Source: Juglans regia (Eukaryota > Streptophyta > Magnoliopsida > Fagales > Juglandaceae). From it: a stretch of DNA of 64,000 nucleotides. A program made the translations under genes and the position numbers. The DNA lies in contig NC_049901.1 in assembly GCF_001411555.2 (NCBI RefSeq), positions 31,606,933 through 31,670,932 of the forward strand, in the 5' to 3' direction. Every line of letters starts with the position of its first letter. Position 1 is the first letter of the stretch. The notes under the pieces are model-generated. The model had not been told where the DNA came from. It worked only from the letters and a program-made list of their open reading frames with translations, and searched no databases. This document shows positions 21,229 through 32,485 of this stretch, piece by piece.

Positions 21229-22511
21229 CTCATCCTATTGCTCCATCCTCATAAAGATCCTCACAAAGGATGGTTAAAATATAAAATATAGAAAAACGAG
21301 TCAAATACTCGATAAGTAACATCATCTGTAAACATATTATCAAACATAAGGTTTCTTGAAAAATATGCATACTCATAGTTACATATGTAAATAATATGAA
21401 CCTAAATTGTACATGAAATGCCTTAACTTATCTTTCATTTGTCATCATTGGCCGATACCAACTGTTGACTCTGTGAGTTAGTGTTAGCGAATATTGAAGA
21501 TTCTGATTCTGCCTATGGCCACGAGTTGAGAATTTATACATAAAGAAGACAACACTAGGTGCACTATCAGAGTGTACGTCCTAGCAATGCAATATGCCTT
21601 TTGACCTCATGATAATGTCTTCACTGTTATAACATAGACCATTACGTATCTTAACAGTCATACCTCATCATAATCATGCGTATATACTTTCTTCTCATAA
21701 CTTGCCTTTTCATACCTTATCATATCATAGATATAAAATAAAATCGTAACTTTTCATAAAATATTGTGATACATGTTTCTTCATATAAAATCATGACCTT
21801 TCATAAAATATTTTGATATACAAAAATCATAATTTTTCATAGATATCTTGATGTATAATACCTCACATAAAATCATGGTTTTTCATAAATAATTTGATGC
21901 ATGATTCTTCACATAAAATCATGATTTTTCATAAAATATTTTAATGAATGTGTCATACAACTAACACGAATGTATGCATAAAAGATTATGACATTTATAA
22001 ATCTACTATGGCAGTAAAAAATTATTTTCTCCATGACTTGGGTATGTAAAAAATGGCTTCCCATGAAGAGTATACATCATAATACTTTTATGATAGACAT
22101 GTTGTTTACCGTACATACATGTAAATGTATGATCATGTTAGGGGTACACCAATTACCTATACAATTAATGTATTGTCACCTAATTTAGTAATAAACATGC
22201 ACTTTCTATTTAAAGCCCAAAATGCTTAAATAACCTATTTTTCGTAAGCCTAAAATCATTACAATAGTAAAATATCATCAATCCCAAATAATTATACGAT
22301 TAAATCATAAAATTATTTCCAAATCCAAACCTTTATTTTCTCTTGATTTTCCAAAAAGTATTGGTAGGAAATTTTTTGTAATTTAGCTTAAAACACATCA
22401 CACGTCATATGCTTCTAGGTACTAGATTTTAGACATTTGAAGGAAGGAAATGACTTTATTTCAAGAGATAGTGGGTGCTGGAGCTATGGTTGTGTGCTTA
22501 TGGCAAGGATA
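21229..22511. other. Intergenic, AT-rich, with minisatellite
   Basis: Non-coding AT-rich DNA. Contains the 46-47 bp tandem repeat at 21739-21955. Could be part of an unrecognised LTR; no ends found. Confidence 0.5.
21739..21955. repeat. 46-47 bp tandem repeat, about 4.7 units
   Basis: Units begin AAAATCATGATTTTTCATAAA and end TCTTCACAT or similar; one unit is shortened to about 35 bp. Units are clearly diverged from each other. Confidence 0.75.
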
Positions 22512-22958
22512 TGTCAAGGACTCCCTTCACTTACACAAGCAAGAACAAATGGAAAATAGAATGCAAGAAAGAAAGACAAAGGAAGAAGAAACAAGGAATT
22601 AGAGTCTTTATTCTTGGAAGAGATTTTCGAGGAATCTGCAACGTCCAATTCACTTCATTTATTAACAAGTCTGAACAACATACAAGTTTTCAATTGTCAG
22701 TCTTTTATACAAATGAAATGCTAATTAACAAAATGTAACATTTTATTCCAATTCAAGTTAATACGCAATGTTTCAACATTCTCTATCAACTGTCCTTCTT
22801 CGCACTACAAAATGCACTGCATCACTTAATCCTCAAACGCACCATTTCGACCTTCAGTCTATTAATATTTTTATCTTCCCACATCACTTAGATTCCTCCC
22901 AAACTTTACCCTAACAATCCCTTCTCCTTTAAGGCCCTTGAACTCAAGGCCACTTACA
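22512..22958 (-). mobile_element. 3' LTR of the minus-strand chromovirus
   Basis: Read on the minus strand it begins TGTAAGTGGCC directly after the polypurine tract and ends CCTTGACA, giving TG...CA ends, 447 bp. A TATA-like GTATAAAAGAC lies in the middle. With the other LTR missing, the borders rest on the PPT and TG/CA alone. Confidence 0.65.
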
Positions 22959-22974
22959 ATTCTCCCTCCATTAA

Positions 22975-23441
22975 AAGACCTTGTCCCCAATGTGTGGATA
23001 AAGGTTGCTTAGCTTCCACAGAGATTTCCAAGAACTGTCTTTTACTGGTGCTCCCAACCATTTCACAAGAACCTCGGTTGCTACATGATTTCCAACTTTC
23101 CTCATCCTCCTCTCCAGTATAGATTTAGGTTCAGGTTGAATTTGCCCTTGTGAATCCAGAGGAGGTAATGTCGGTAGTGAAGTGTTGTGCTATCCCAACA
23201 TTTTCTTCAAACTTGACACTTGAAAAACCAGATATATGTTGGAAGTGGATGGTAGGTTAAATTTGTAAGCCATTATGCCTATTTTTGCAACCACTTGAAA
23301 AGGACTGTAGAACCTTGGAGTGAGCTTTAAGTTATGGTGCATTGAAAATGTCTTTTGTCTATAGGGTTGGAGCCTAAAAAATATCCATTCTCTCACCTCA
23401 AAGCTCCTCACAATCATTTTCCTGTCTGCAAACATTTCCAT
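22975..23441 (-). pseudogene. Chromovirus integrase C-terminus and chromodomain
   Basis: 23441-23190 encodes the integrase C-terminal part (KLTPRFYSPFQVVAKIG, VFQVSSLKKMLG). After a break, 23160-22975 encodes a chromodomain-like segment, EPKSILERRM...VLVKWLG...WKSLWKL, with conserved aromatic positions, ending in VF and a stop next to the PPT. Confidence 0.75.
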
Positions 23442-23648
23442 TCTCTGCTAGGCCTTGTGCAAGTTCTCTTTTAATAGTGCCAAAGGCTGCTCCCTTGACC
23501 TCAACTACTGATCCAATGTAGCATTAACAGTAGTCCCTGGAATGTAAGTGAGCAACTTAGGTGGAGGATAACCATAGAGGGCTTCAAAAGGAGAAACCCT
23601 AATTGAAGAGTGACATGTGGTGTTGTAACACCATTCAACGATAGGAAT

Positions 23649-24093
23649 CTACTGGCTCCACTCCTTTGGCTTGTTATTGTTGTAGCATCTTAGATGCCCC
23701 TCCAAACATTTGTTTAATGCCTCAATTTGTCCATCAGACTGATGGTGATAAGCAAAACTCAAATTCAATGAACTTCCTTGTAAATGAAAACCTCTTCTAA
23801 AAGTAGTTGGTGAATATTGAATTCTTATCCGAAACAATGGATTTGGGCATTCCCATAAGACTAAAAAAAAATTATTTGAGCCACTTTACTTGTCGTATAA
23901 GGATGTGAAAGAGGAAGAAATGAGCAAATTCTGTAAGTCTATCCACCACTATGAATATCACACTCAACCCATTTGAGAGAGGGAGGCCTTCAATAAAGTC
24001 CATGAAAATATCCGACCATGGAGAGCTAGGAACAGTCAGTGGCTGCAGTAATCCAATTGGATGAAGAGTTTCATACTTGTTAGCTTGGCACAC
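23649..24093 (-). pseudogene. Chromovirus integrase core remnant
   Basis: 24093-23872 carries PSSPWSDIFMDFIEGLPLS and VVDRLTEFAHF (first catalytic Asp); 23837-23649 carries YHHQSDGQIEALNKCLE (catalytic Glu region). The two are in different frames with stops between. Confidence 0.8.
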
Positions 24094-24389
24094 ATCACAC
24101 TCCTTGACAAGCTTTTAAACATCCTTGCGCATCCCCTCCCAATAGAAATCTAACTTGGTCTTCTTCAGTGTTTTATAATAGCCCACATGCCCTACCTATG
24201 GACTATGGTGTATATTATTTTGTAGTATGCTAGCCTTGAATGGTGAAGTAGGAACCATAACCATCTTTCCCTTCCTCAACAATAGACCCTTTTGCACTAA
24301 GTAATGCTTTGGATCACCTAGAGCTTGCTAGAGTTGGGAGTAAATGTCATTTAGTTTGGGAGACAGCTGATAGCTTTGCTTTAGTTCCT

Positions 24390-25090
24390 CTATCCACAGT
24401 GGAGTTGGAAAAGATATGAGAGCCATGCAGTTGTTTCTTCCTTAGCCTTCCTTGAAAGTGCATCTGCAACTTTATTATCCTTCACCATTTTATAGTCAAT
24501 GGTAAATTCATAACTCATCAACTTCGATAACCATTTTTTATTGGGTCTCAGTACCCACCTTTTGCTCCAATAAGTACTTCTAAGCCTGTTGATCAATCTT
24601 CATTTTAAAGGATTACCCTAACAAATATGGTCTTCACTTACTGACTGCAAACACCTGGGCCAAAAGCTCATTTTCATATATGGATAATAGTAAAGTCTTT
24701 CCATTCAAAGCCTTGCTGTAAAAATCAATGGGTTGACCCTCCTGCATAAGCATAGCCCCCAAGCCTACCCTAGAAGCATCACATTCAATTGTGAAGCTTT
24801 TAGAAAAACCAATTATCAAGACAGGAGATTGAGTGATAGCTTGTTTCAACTAGATAAAGGCTTTGGTTGACTCTTCAATCCACACAAATGAGTTTTTCTT
24901 CAACAACACAGTCAATGGGGTTGCTATAGATCCATAGTGCCTTATTAATTTTCTATAATAATTCGCAAGGCCCAAAAATCCTCTCAATGCTTTCAAAGAA
25001 ATGTGTATAGGCAACTCCACCATTAAGGCAATTTTAGATGGGTCAGCCTTCACTCCAATGCCAAAAATGACATGGCCTAAGTAATCAATA
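24390..25090 (-). pseudogene. Chromovirus RT end and RNase H remnant
   Basis: 25090-24850: RT end (GHV-like motif, KADPSKIA, LRGFLGLANYYRKLIRHYG). 24849-24634: RNase H start (FTIECDASRVGLGAMLMQ). 24596-24390: RNase H end (TIDYKMVKDNKVADALSRK). Separated by stops and frameshifts; element broken just upstream of the RT catalytic site. Confidence 0.85.
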
Positions 25091-25110
25091 TCCGTAATCC
25101 CAAATCTACA

Positions 25111-25950
25111 CTTGGGGTGGTCGGTTTGGATACTTTGAATATCTCAATATATTTGTAAATAGTAGGGAGAAGATGGAGGTTCCTCACATAATTCATGGGG
25201 GAGTTTAATATGAATCTAATGGGAAATGAGCTTCAGCTTTTTAATGGGTTTTGGTCTTAGGCTGGTCTCTACCCATACACACACATACATAAGCTAGATC
25301 TTTTTTTATAGGCTTAGCCCATTAGTAAGTGGGTTGGACCATTTAATGGGTCTAACCAAATTTCAAGACTTGTCTATAATTTTGTAGGCCAAGTCAAATA
25401 ACAAATTCTAATTGATCGGGTCTGAGTCCAAAGTAAGCACAAGTTGTCCAAAAAGTACTCTTGGACTTTTAAATAAGTCATTGAGCCTATTATCCAATAA
25501 ATATGAGCCTAAGTGCTCAATGAATATTAAATGTGTTTTAACCAAATTGTTGAGTATAATCAAATTTCATAATCCATCATAATAAATATTGGGCCCGTGA
25601 CCTATTTAAAATTATATGATAAAACTCAATTGAACTTTCAAAAAATATTGGTATGTTAGAGTCATCCAAACTCATTCACTGAACCTCAACAAGCTGTAAA
25701 ACAAACTTTTGGGTTTAATTAAAAATTCTTAACCAACTTTAATAAATTATATAGTCTTTGAGTTTGTCCAGAATGGCCCATTAAATCTAATTTAAGGAAT
25801 TTTATAATTGAGTAGGTAGGTATCAAATCATAGTCTTCTCTCAACCGTTCTTCCTGCTCTGGAAAGCGACTTGAGGAGAAGTGCTTAGTCTTCTTCCTCT
25901 ACTAAGGAAGGAAGAATTTATTTGCTTGCGAATGTGAGTAGAGTACTACG
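25111..25950. other. Intergenic, no gene recognised
   Basis: AT-rich with no coding frame. The break of the chromovirus lies at its left; at its right begins LINE-IV, whose 5' leader may include the last 100 bp. Confidence 0.45.
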
Positions 25951-27170
25951 ATGGAGGAAATGGAGGAAGTATGGAGGAGATTGAAGCTGAATGATGAGGA
26001 GGATTCCCTGATTGAGATTCGGCAAGAAATGCTCAGTTCAATGAAATTGAAGGGAGAAAGAAGTCTGGTGGGGAAAGTTTGGAAGGTCGGGAAGCCATTA
26101 GAGTTTCAAGAAATTGGAGGTAATTGCTTTGTTATCATGTTTGTTAATCGAAGGGATAAGCTGGAGGTTCTTGATGGCTGTCCATGGCTGCTTGATAGTC
26201 ATATGTTTGTCTTGAAAGAGTTTGATGGTTAAACGCAACCTAGCCTGCTTGATTTTGATCATGCTTGCCTATGGGTGTTGATGTTGAATTTGTCTCTGAG
26301 TTGTATGAATAAGAAGATGGGGGAGTCAATTGGAAGATCGATGGGGGAGGTTATGGAGGTTGAAGTGCAGGAGGATGGCTCGGCTTGGGGAGGTGCTTTA
26401 GTGTGAGGTTGGAGTGTGACCTAAGAAGGCCTGTTGCTCGAGGTAGAACTATTATTGTGGATGGAAAGAAAAATTGGGTGCCTTTTCAATTTGAAAAGCT
26501 GCCTAGGTTATGTTTTAGCTGTGAAAGAATTGTCCACGAGAAGGATGGTTGTAAGGAGCATGAAGGGAATGCTGGTCAGCATGGTGTCTAGCTTAGAGCT
26601 TTGCCTCAAGCTAGAAAATGAGGTGTCAAGGGTGGGGAGCAGAGAGTGAAAGAAAAAAGAGAGGGGAGGGGCGAACATTCTGTTCAAAATTCAGAAGATG
26701 TGGAGACGAGAGAGGAGTTTCAAAGGGGAGAAATAAAGGAGGTAGTTAAGGTGGGTGAGGAGATGAGTGATGAGAATTCTAATCTGTTAGAATCTCAGGA
26801 GTTGGTTTTGAAGTCTCAAGTGCAGGATCAAAGGGTGAAGGGTTTGAGGCCTGGTACCAATGCGAGCATGTCTGATGTTTAGAAAGTTGTGTTGGAAAGG
26901 AAGATGCTGATAGAGAGATTGAGTTCCAATGCTGTGGAATAGAACCAATAAAGCAAAAGATCATCCAGATGGAAGAGAAGGGCTAGAGCTAGGCTTGAGT
27001 CATGTAAGCTTCCTAGTTCAAATTCTTTGTTGAAAAGAAACTATGAGTCTGTTGGGGATGATTGTGAAATGATGGTGGAAGGAAAAGAGATACGAGATAG
27101 TGATGATGTGCTCTGTTTTGATGACATACTATGGGTGGTGGCTGTTGAACAGCACCATCAAGCATTATGA
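25951..27170 (+). pseudogene. LINE-IV ORF1 (DUF4283-like, zinc knuckle)
   Basis: 25951-26232: MEEMEEVWRRLKL start and the DUF4283-type core (KPLEFQEIGGNCFVIMFVNR, CPWLLDSHMFVLKEF). 26385-26591: RRPVARGRTIIVDGKKNWVP, then the knuckle CFSCERIVHEKDGC. A charged linker follows, ending HHQAL and TGA. At least two interruptions (stop at 26230, frame change near 26380, stop at 26879). Confidence 0.8.
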
Positions 27171-30100
27171 AAATAATATGTTGGAATTGGCGAGAGATCG
27201 GGAACTCTCGGATAGTTCAGGATCTTAGCCTTATGGTTAAGGAAAAGAGGCCCATTTTGGTTTTTGTTTGTGAAACAAAAGCCAGATCTTGTAAAATAGC
27301 TGGACTGCAAAGAAGATTAGGCGTAGAGGAATGCCTTGTTGTGGATTATGTTGGGAAGCGAGGTGGTCTTGTGTTGCTCTGGAGAGATGAGAAAGGTGTG
27401 GAAGTGGTTAACTATTCAAACTGGCATATAAGTATGATTGTTAAAAGGGAGAGGGATGGTAGGGATTGGAATTTTATAGGCTTCTATGGCCACCTTGAGA
27501 TAGGGAAAATAGGTCTCTCCTGGGACTTGTTGAGGAGGTTGATGCCTTTTAATTATGTAGCTTGGTGTGTGGGGGGATATTTCAATGAAATTGTAAGGCA
27601 TAATGAGAAGGTGGGAGGTAAAAAGAGAGCTAAAAGTGAGGTTAACATGTTCATAGAAGTTTTGGAGGACTGTGGGCTTGGTGATATTGGTTGTTAAGGG
27701 AATGCTTTCACTTGGTCAAATAAGCATTCTGACCAGTCTTTTACAAAAGAGAGATTGAACATGTTTGTTGTGAATGAAAAGTGGAGGTCTATGTTTGAGG
27801 AGATGAGGGTGGAGGCTTTGTCTAGGAGGTGTTCTGACCACCTTCCTATTTTACTTTCTATTAATGAGTGTGAGCAAAGAAGGAGGAGGAAGCAATTCCC
27901 TTTCGGATTTGAGGCCTGTTGGATTAAGCAAGAGGAGTGTGAGCAAGAGATAAGAAGGGGATGGGAGGAGGGGCACTTAATTCCAAAACCTCTCAAGAGA
28001 GTCCAGACCAGATTACAGTTTTGTAGTGGTTCCTTGGTAACCTGTTTCAAAGGGAGAGATAAAGGGAGAGGGATGAAGATTGAGCAGCTTACAAAGAAAA
28101 TCAAGGAGGTACAAGGGGTTTTATGTCAAAAAAATATGTGGGAGTTGAAGAATTTGTAGAAAAGGTTGGTTTGTTACTTTAGCAGGAGGATGTGAAATGG
28201 AAGCAGCAAGCAAAAAGAAATTAGTACATGGGGGACAAGAATACTACATTCTTCCATGAGTGTGCTAATCAAAGAAGGAGAAGGAACAAGATTGTCTCTA
28301 TTTTGGATGGTTAGGCAGTTTTGAGGGAGAGTGAGGAGGGTATTGCTGCAGCTTTCAGGGATAATTTCTCTTAGGTTTATACCAGTGCAAAGCCATCCAT
28401 AGTAGAAATTAATGAGTGTGTAAAGGCTTTGGAGGCTAGGGTGACAACTTCTATGAATGATGTTCTTGAAAAAGATTTTGTAAGGGAGGGAGATGAAGAG
28501 GCTTTGAGAATGATGGGAGCTTTGAAGGGCCCAGGACCTGATAGTTTTGGGGCATGTTTCTTTCAGTCCTTTTGGCATGTGGTGGGGGATGAGGTTAGTA
28601 AAGGTCTGTTGGGGTTTCTGAATGGTGGCAGTTTGCAAGGCTTTATCAACCAGACTTTTATTGCACTGATTCCTAAAGTGAGTGACCCAAAAAATGTGAA
28701 TGAATTTAGGCCTATGTCTTTGCAATGTCTTATACAAGATTATTGCTAAGATACTTGCTAATAGACTTAAAAGGGTACTGGATGAGGTTATATCAAGAAT
28801 TCAGAGTGCATTTATCCCTATGAGGTTGATCTCAGATAATGTTATAGCAGCTTATGAGGTGTTGCATACGATGAAGTGCAGGCAAACCGGTAGGGTGGGG
28901 AGTATGGTAGTGAAGTTGGATATTTGTAAAGCCAATGATAGGGTGGAATGAGGGTATCTGGAGGCAGTCATGAGGAAGCTGGGTTTTAGGGTCAGATGGA
29001 CTGGTTTGATTATGCAGTGCATTTTATCAGTGTCTTATTCTGTTCTTGTTAATGGAAAGCTAGGCGACAACATTGTTCCTACAAGGGGATTAAGACAAGG
29101 AGACTCATTGTCTCCTCATTTTTTCCTTTTTTGTGTAGAAGGATTAAGTTCCTTACTTGAAAAGGTAAGAGAAAGAGACGAGTTGAAATGTGTTTCAGTA
29201 GCTAGAGGGAGGATGAAACTGACCCACTTATTATTTGCAGATGATTGCTTAATATTTGGAAAAACCACTTGGAAAGAATGGAAGAAAATGAGTGGGATAT
29301 TGGAGCTTTATGAGAAGACATCTGGTCAAAGTCTGAATAAGCATAAGACTACAATTATGTTTAGTCCAACAGTTGGTGCAGATACGAGGGATGGTATTGT
29401 GAAGGACCGTGGGGTTCAATACAAAATAACTGTGAAAAGTATCTAGGGCTTCCAATTATGGTTGGTAGGTCCAGATACTAGTCTTTTTGTAGTATCAAAG
29501 ATCGTGTATGGAAGAAGCTAAGTAACTGGAAAAACCAGTTTTTGTCTCCCTCAGGAAAGGAGATGCTACTAAAGGCAGTTATCCAAGCCATTCCTACTTA
29601 TTATATGAGTGCTTTTAGACTGCATAAGAAGCTTTGTCATGAATTTAGCATCTTAAATGGCAAGGTTTTGGTGGGGTTTTAAGTAGAAGGAGAACATAAT
29701 CTAGACAAGGAGTTGGTCCAAGATGGGGTTATCAAAAGTTGATGGGGGTATGAGATTCAGAGATTTAGAAGCTTTCAATCAAGCTCTTCTTGCAAAACAA
29801 TGTTGGAGGGTGATGATGAATCCTCACTCTATGACTGAGGTGATTCTCAAGGAAAAATATTTTAGACACACAGATATACTGCATTCTTATTTAGGGTTTA
29901 AGCCCTCGGCTATATGGAGAAGTCTGCAGGACTCCTTGGATCTATTGAAAGAAGGGTTGATATGGAGAGTTGGGGATGGCAAGAGCATCAAGATCTAGGA
30001 GGATAAATGGGTACCAAAGGCTTTAACTTTTAAAATTCAATCTCCTGTGAATATCCTGCAAGCTGAGGCAAAGGTGAAGGAACTTCTTGATGATGGAAAT

Positions 30101-31335
30101 AGTGGGTGGAATGTGGAGTTGGTTAAGCAAGTACTTAATAAAGATGATGTTGATATTGTGTGCAAGCTATCTGTTAGCTTTTCTAGTCTTCCTAATAAAC
30201 AAATTTAGGCTTTCACGGAAAATGGTATGTATAGTGTGAGAAGTGCATATCATGTACAAGTAAATAGGAAAAGAAGGGAGAGTGATGAATTTTCTGGCAT
30301 AACAGATGAGGGATGGAAAAAACTGTGGAAGCTTAATGTTCCTAGGGTTGTAAAGGTCTTTGTTTGGAAGGCTATTACAAATTCTCTTCCTATAATGAAA
30401 AATTTGATGAAAAGGAAAGTTATAAAGGAAGCTTTATGTCCAATGTGCAAGAGATGTGATGAAACAGTTTGTCATGCCTTGTGGAGTTGCAGTGGGGAAG
30501 TGATGTCTGGGCATGTGAAAGGAGTCCAGTGCAGAAGTGGTCAAGCAGTGAGAAGGATTTTTTCGAACTCTGGTATGAAGGGATTTCAAAGCTGCCTCAA
30601 GCTCAGTTGGAAGTGATGGTTGTGGTGCTAAGAAGACTGTGGTTGAGGAGAAATGGCTTGGTGTTTGATATCGGGTTCGAGGGACCTAATGAGGTGTTTA
30701 ACCAAGTTGTTGTTTGCTTGACTGAGTTTCAATAGGCACAAAATAAGCAAGGGAGATGTCAGGTGAGTAGTGGCCAATGCAGTAGGGTGAATTAAGCCAC
30801 CTGTGGGGGAGGTTGTGAAGGTTAATTGGGACGCGACTTTAAAGATAAATGAGAACAGAGGAGGGATTGGGGTAGTAATTAGAGATAACTGTGGTGAAGT
30901 TTGGTCTCTTTGTGCTGCTCTAAATTGAACATTTCTGATCCTGCGTCGGCTAAAGTTTATGCATTATGGAGAGCTATGAAGTTGTGTGATGAACTGAGTT
31001 TCAATGAGGTGCAATTGGAGGGTGATGTTTTTTCTGTGGTTAAAGCTGTTAACGGTAAAGAAGTGTGTTAGGAATGGCATGGCCAAATGATAAAAGATAT
31101 GAATGATGTCTCGAAAAATAGAAGGCATTGGAAAGTTTTATATGTAAACATAAATTGTAATTGTGTTGCACATAGTCTTGCTAAATTTGCTTTACTTGTA
31201 AATGAGGAAAAAATGTGGATGGAGGATCATCCTCAGGAGGTTCAGAGTTATGTTAACCTCTCGATAAACAATATAGATCGGTTGATACACGAATACAATA
31301 TACAGGTTTTGATTGAAAAAAAAAATCTCATTTAG
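27167..31335 (+). pseudogene. LINE-IV ORF2 (endonuclease-RT-RNase H)
   Basis: Endonuclease from MKIICWNWREIGN (27167) through VFVCETKA, the degenerate WCVGGYFNEI and SRRCSDHLPI (about 27818-27848). [61 protein letters not shown] (about 29236). zf-RVT: WKLNVPRVVKVFVWKA, CPMCKRCDETVCHALWSC (30227-30616). RNase H: VKVNWDATLKIN and, at 31087-31335, NCVAHSLAKFAL. Multiple stops and frame changes: a dead copy. Confidence 0.87.
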
Positions 31336-32160
31336 GCTCAATAAAATTATTTTGTTCTGATCCTATTAATATTAAATTGGATTGTTACACTAATGCCATA
31401 AAATCTAATTGATGCAGGTTGGTTGGATAATTAAGACTACGCAACAAAATAAGGTAATTAATAAATTGAAAATGATAATTGAAAAGTCTCTTGCCACATA
31501 ATCATCTAAATTGGAATAAGAACGCCATATTAGCATGTCATACCATCAAATTGCCACGTCACCAAGGCTCCACAGATTTTAGAGAGTGATCCTGCGCCAA
31601 TAATTCTAGCATGTGTATTTCCTAACTCTATAAAATTTGAATTTTATTCATTTCTTAAGATGTCATGTCACAAATTTAGCATTTATGAAGAGAGAAAATT
31701 ACCTAAAGAAGAGGTTGACCCAATAGTTGAATTGGAGTTTGTTTGTATAAATTATTTTATTATTATAATTATTTTAAATTTTTATATAAAATATAATAAA
31801 TAATTTAAATTTTTTAAATTTTAAAATAATAATAATATTAAAAATTAATATTTTAATAATATTTTATTCAATTTATACAAAATTATTTGAATCAAGTTCC
31901 GATCATATCGGGTCGGGTCAAAATTTAAGTTTCGATCGGTGGAACGTTTTGTTTTGTTTTGTTTTGTTTTCAATCCTATGACGTTGATATACAATGAGTG
32001 CTTACATGGTGGTCTCTTATAGGTTTATTACAACTCCGAATAAACTCCAATTAAGTGGAAAACCTCTCCGTCCTTCTCTCGCATCAGCCTGTCTGAAACG
32101 TAGGAGAATGATGCGAAAGTCGTCGTCGCCTTCTTGAGCTGCAGAATGACCTAACTTAAC
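31336..32160. other. Upstream region of PAT1-B
   Basis: AT-rich non-coding DNA between LINE-IV and the promoter of PAT1-B. 31735-31885 is very AT-rich and resembles MITE interiors here, without clear ends. A (GTTTT)n run lies at about 31946-31970. No gene. Confidence 0.5.
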
Positions 32161-32169
32161 CATTATGCT

Positions 32170-32215
32170 TATAATATTTCTCTCTCTCGCTCTCTCTCTC
32201 TCCGTCTGTGTGAGA
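32170..32215 (+). promoter_or_regulatory. Putative core promoter of PAT1-B
   Basis: TATA-like TATAATA at 32170-32176 followed at once by a CT-rich pyrimidine patch (to about 32207), a common plant core promoter layout. A start site around 32200-32210 would give a leader of about 230 nt. No transcript evidence; position inferred. Confidence 0.35.
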
Positions 32216-32350
32216 GGGGTTCTCGTAGCCTAAAATTCTCTCAATTCCCAAAATAGGCATTCTGCACGCAGACGCACACGCCCTTGCCGTTACCCCGTCT
32301 CACCGCCTAATTCACGAACACCCTAGAACCCAATTTTCTTCTCTATTACA

Positions 32351-32374
32351 ATGCACCCAACTGAGTCTACGTAG
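32351..32374 (+). promoter_or_regulatory. Upstream ORF in the presumed PAT1-B leader
   Basis: ATG at 32351 opens a seven-codon frame MHPTEST closed by TAG at 32372-32374, 59 nt before the main ATG. If transcribed, it could dampen initiation at the main start. Whether copy A has it cannot be seen, as its leader lies outside the window. Confidence 0.45.
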
Positions 32375-32433
32375 TTTTACCTTTTTTTCTGGCGTCGCGA
32401 TTGCTCGAATCTTTGGAGGTTGGTTCTGTGAAT

Positions 32434-32485
32434 ATGGAGAGATCCGACGGCAAAGCCTTCAAGGACTTCGCTGAAAATTCCTCAG
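32434..32485 (+). CDS. PAT1: PAT1-B exon 1
   Basis: 52 nt: 17 codons [17 protein letters not shown] plus the first base of a Gly codon; donor GTCGAA. An upstream in-frame extension exists without an ATG, so the ATG at 32434 is taken. It is the only first exon visible in the window. Confidence 0.85.

Larger units (their letters stand above)
22512..25110 (-). mobile_element. Truncated Ty3/gypsy chromovirus
   Basis: Minus-strand element keeping, from its 5' to 3' side: the end of RT (about 25090-24850), RNase H (24849-24390), integrase (24093-23440), chromodomain (about 23160-22975), polypurine tract (complement of TCTCCCTCCATTAAAA, 22961-22976) and 3' LTR (22512-22958). Everything upstream of the RT end, including gag, protease, the RT catalytic box and the 5' LTR, is gone. 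Many stops and frameshifts. Chromodomain after integrase marks the chromovirus branch. Confidence 0.85.
25951..31335 (+). mobile_element. LINE-IV: near full-length plant L1 with RNase H
   Basis: About 5.4 kb two-ORF LINE between the PAT1 copies. ORF1 (25951-27170, broken) has a DUF4283-like N-terminus and a CCHC zinc knuckle. ORF2 (27167-31335, broken) has endonuclease, RT with intact FADD, zf-RVT and a C-terminal RNase H of plant type. An A-rich end lies at about 31317-31325. The ORF1 stop and ORF2 start overlap as ATGA at 27167-27170. Different subfamily from LINE-I to III. No target-site duplication identified. Confidence 0.88.

Noticed and set aside
21739..21955. Regular short repeats considered as a CRISPR-like array
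   Set aside because: Units are directly adjacent, diverged and without spacers, in a plant genome.
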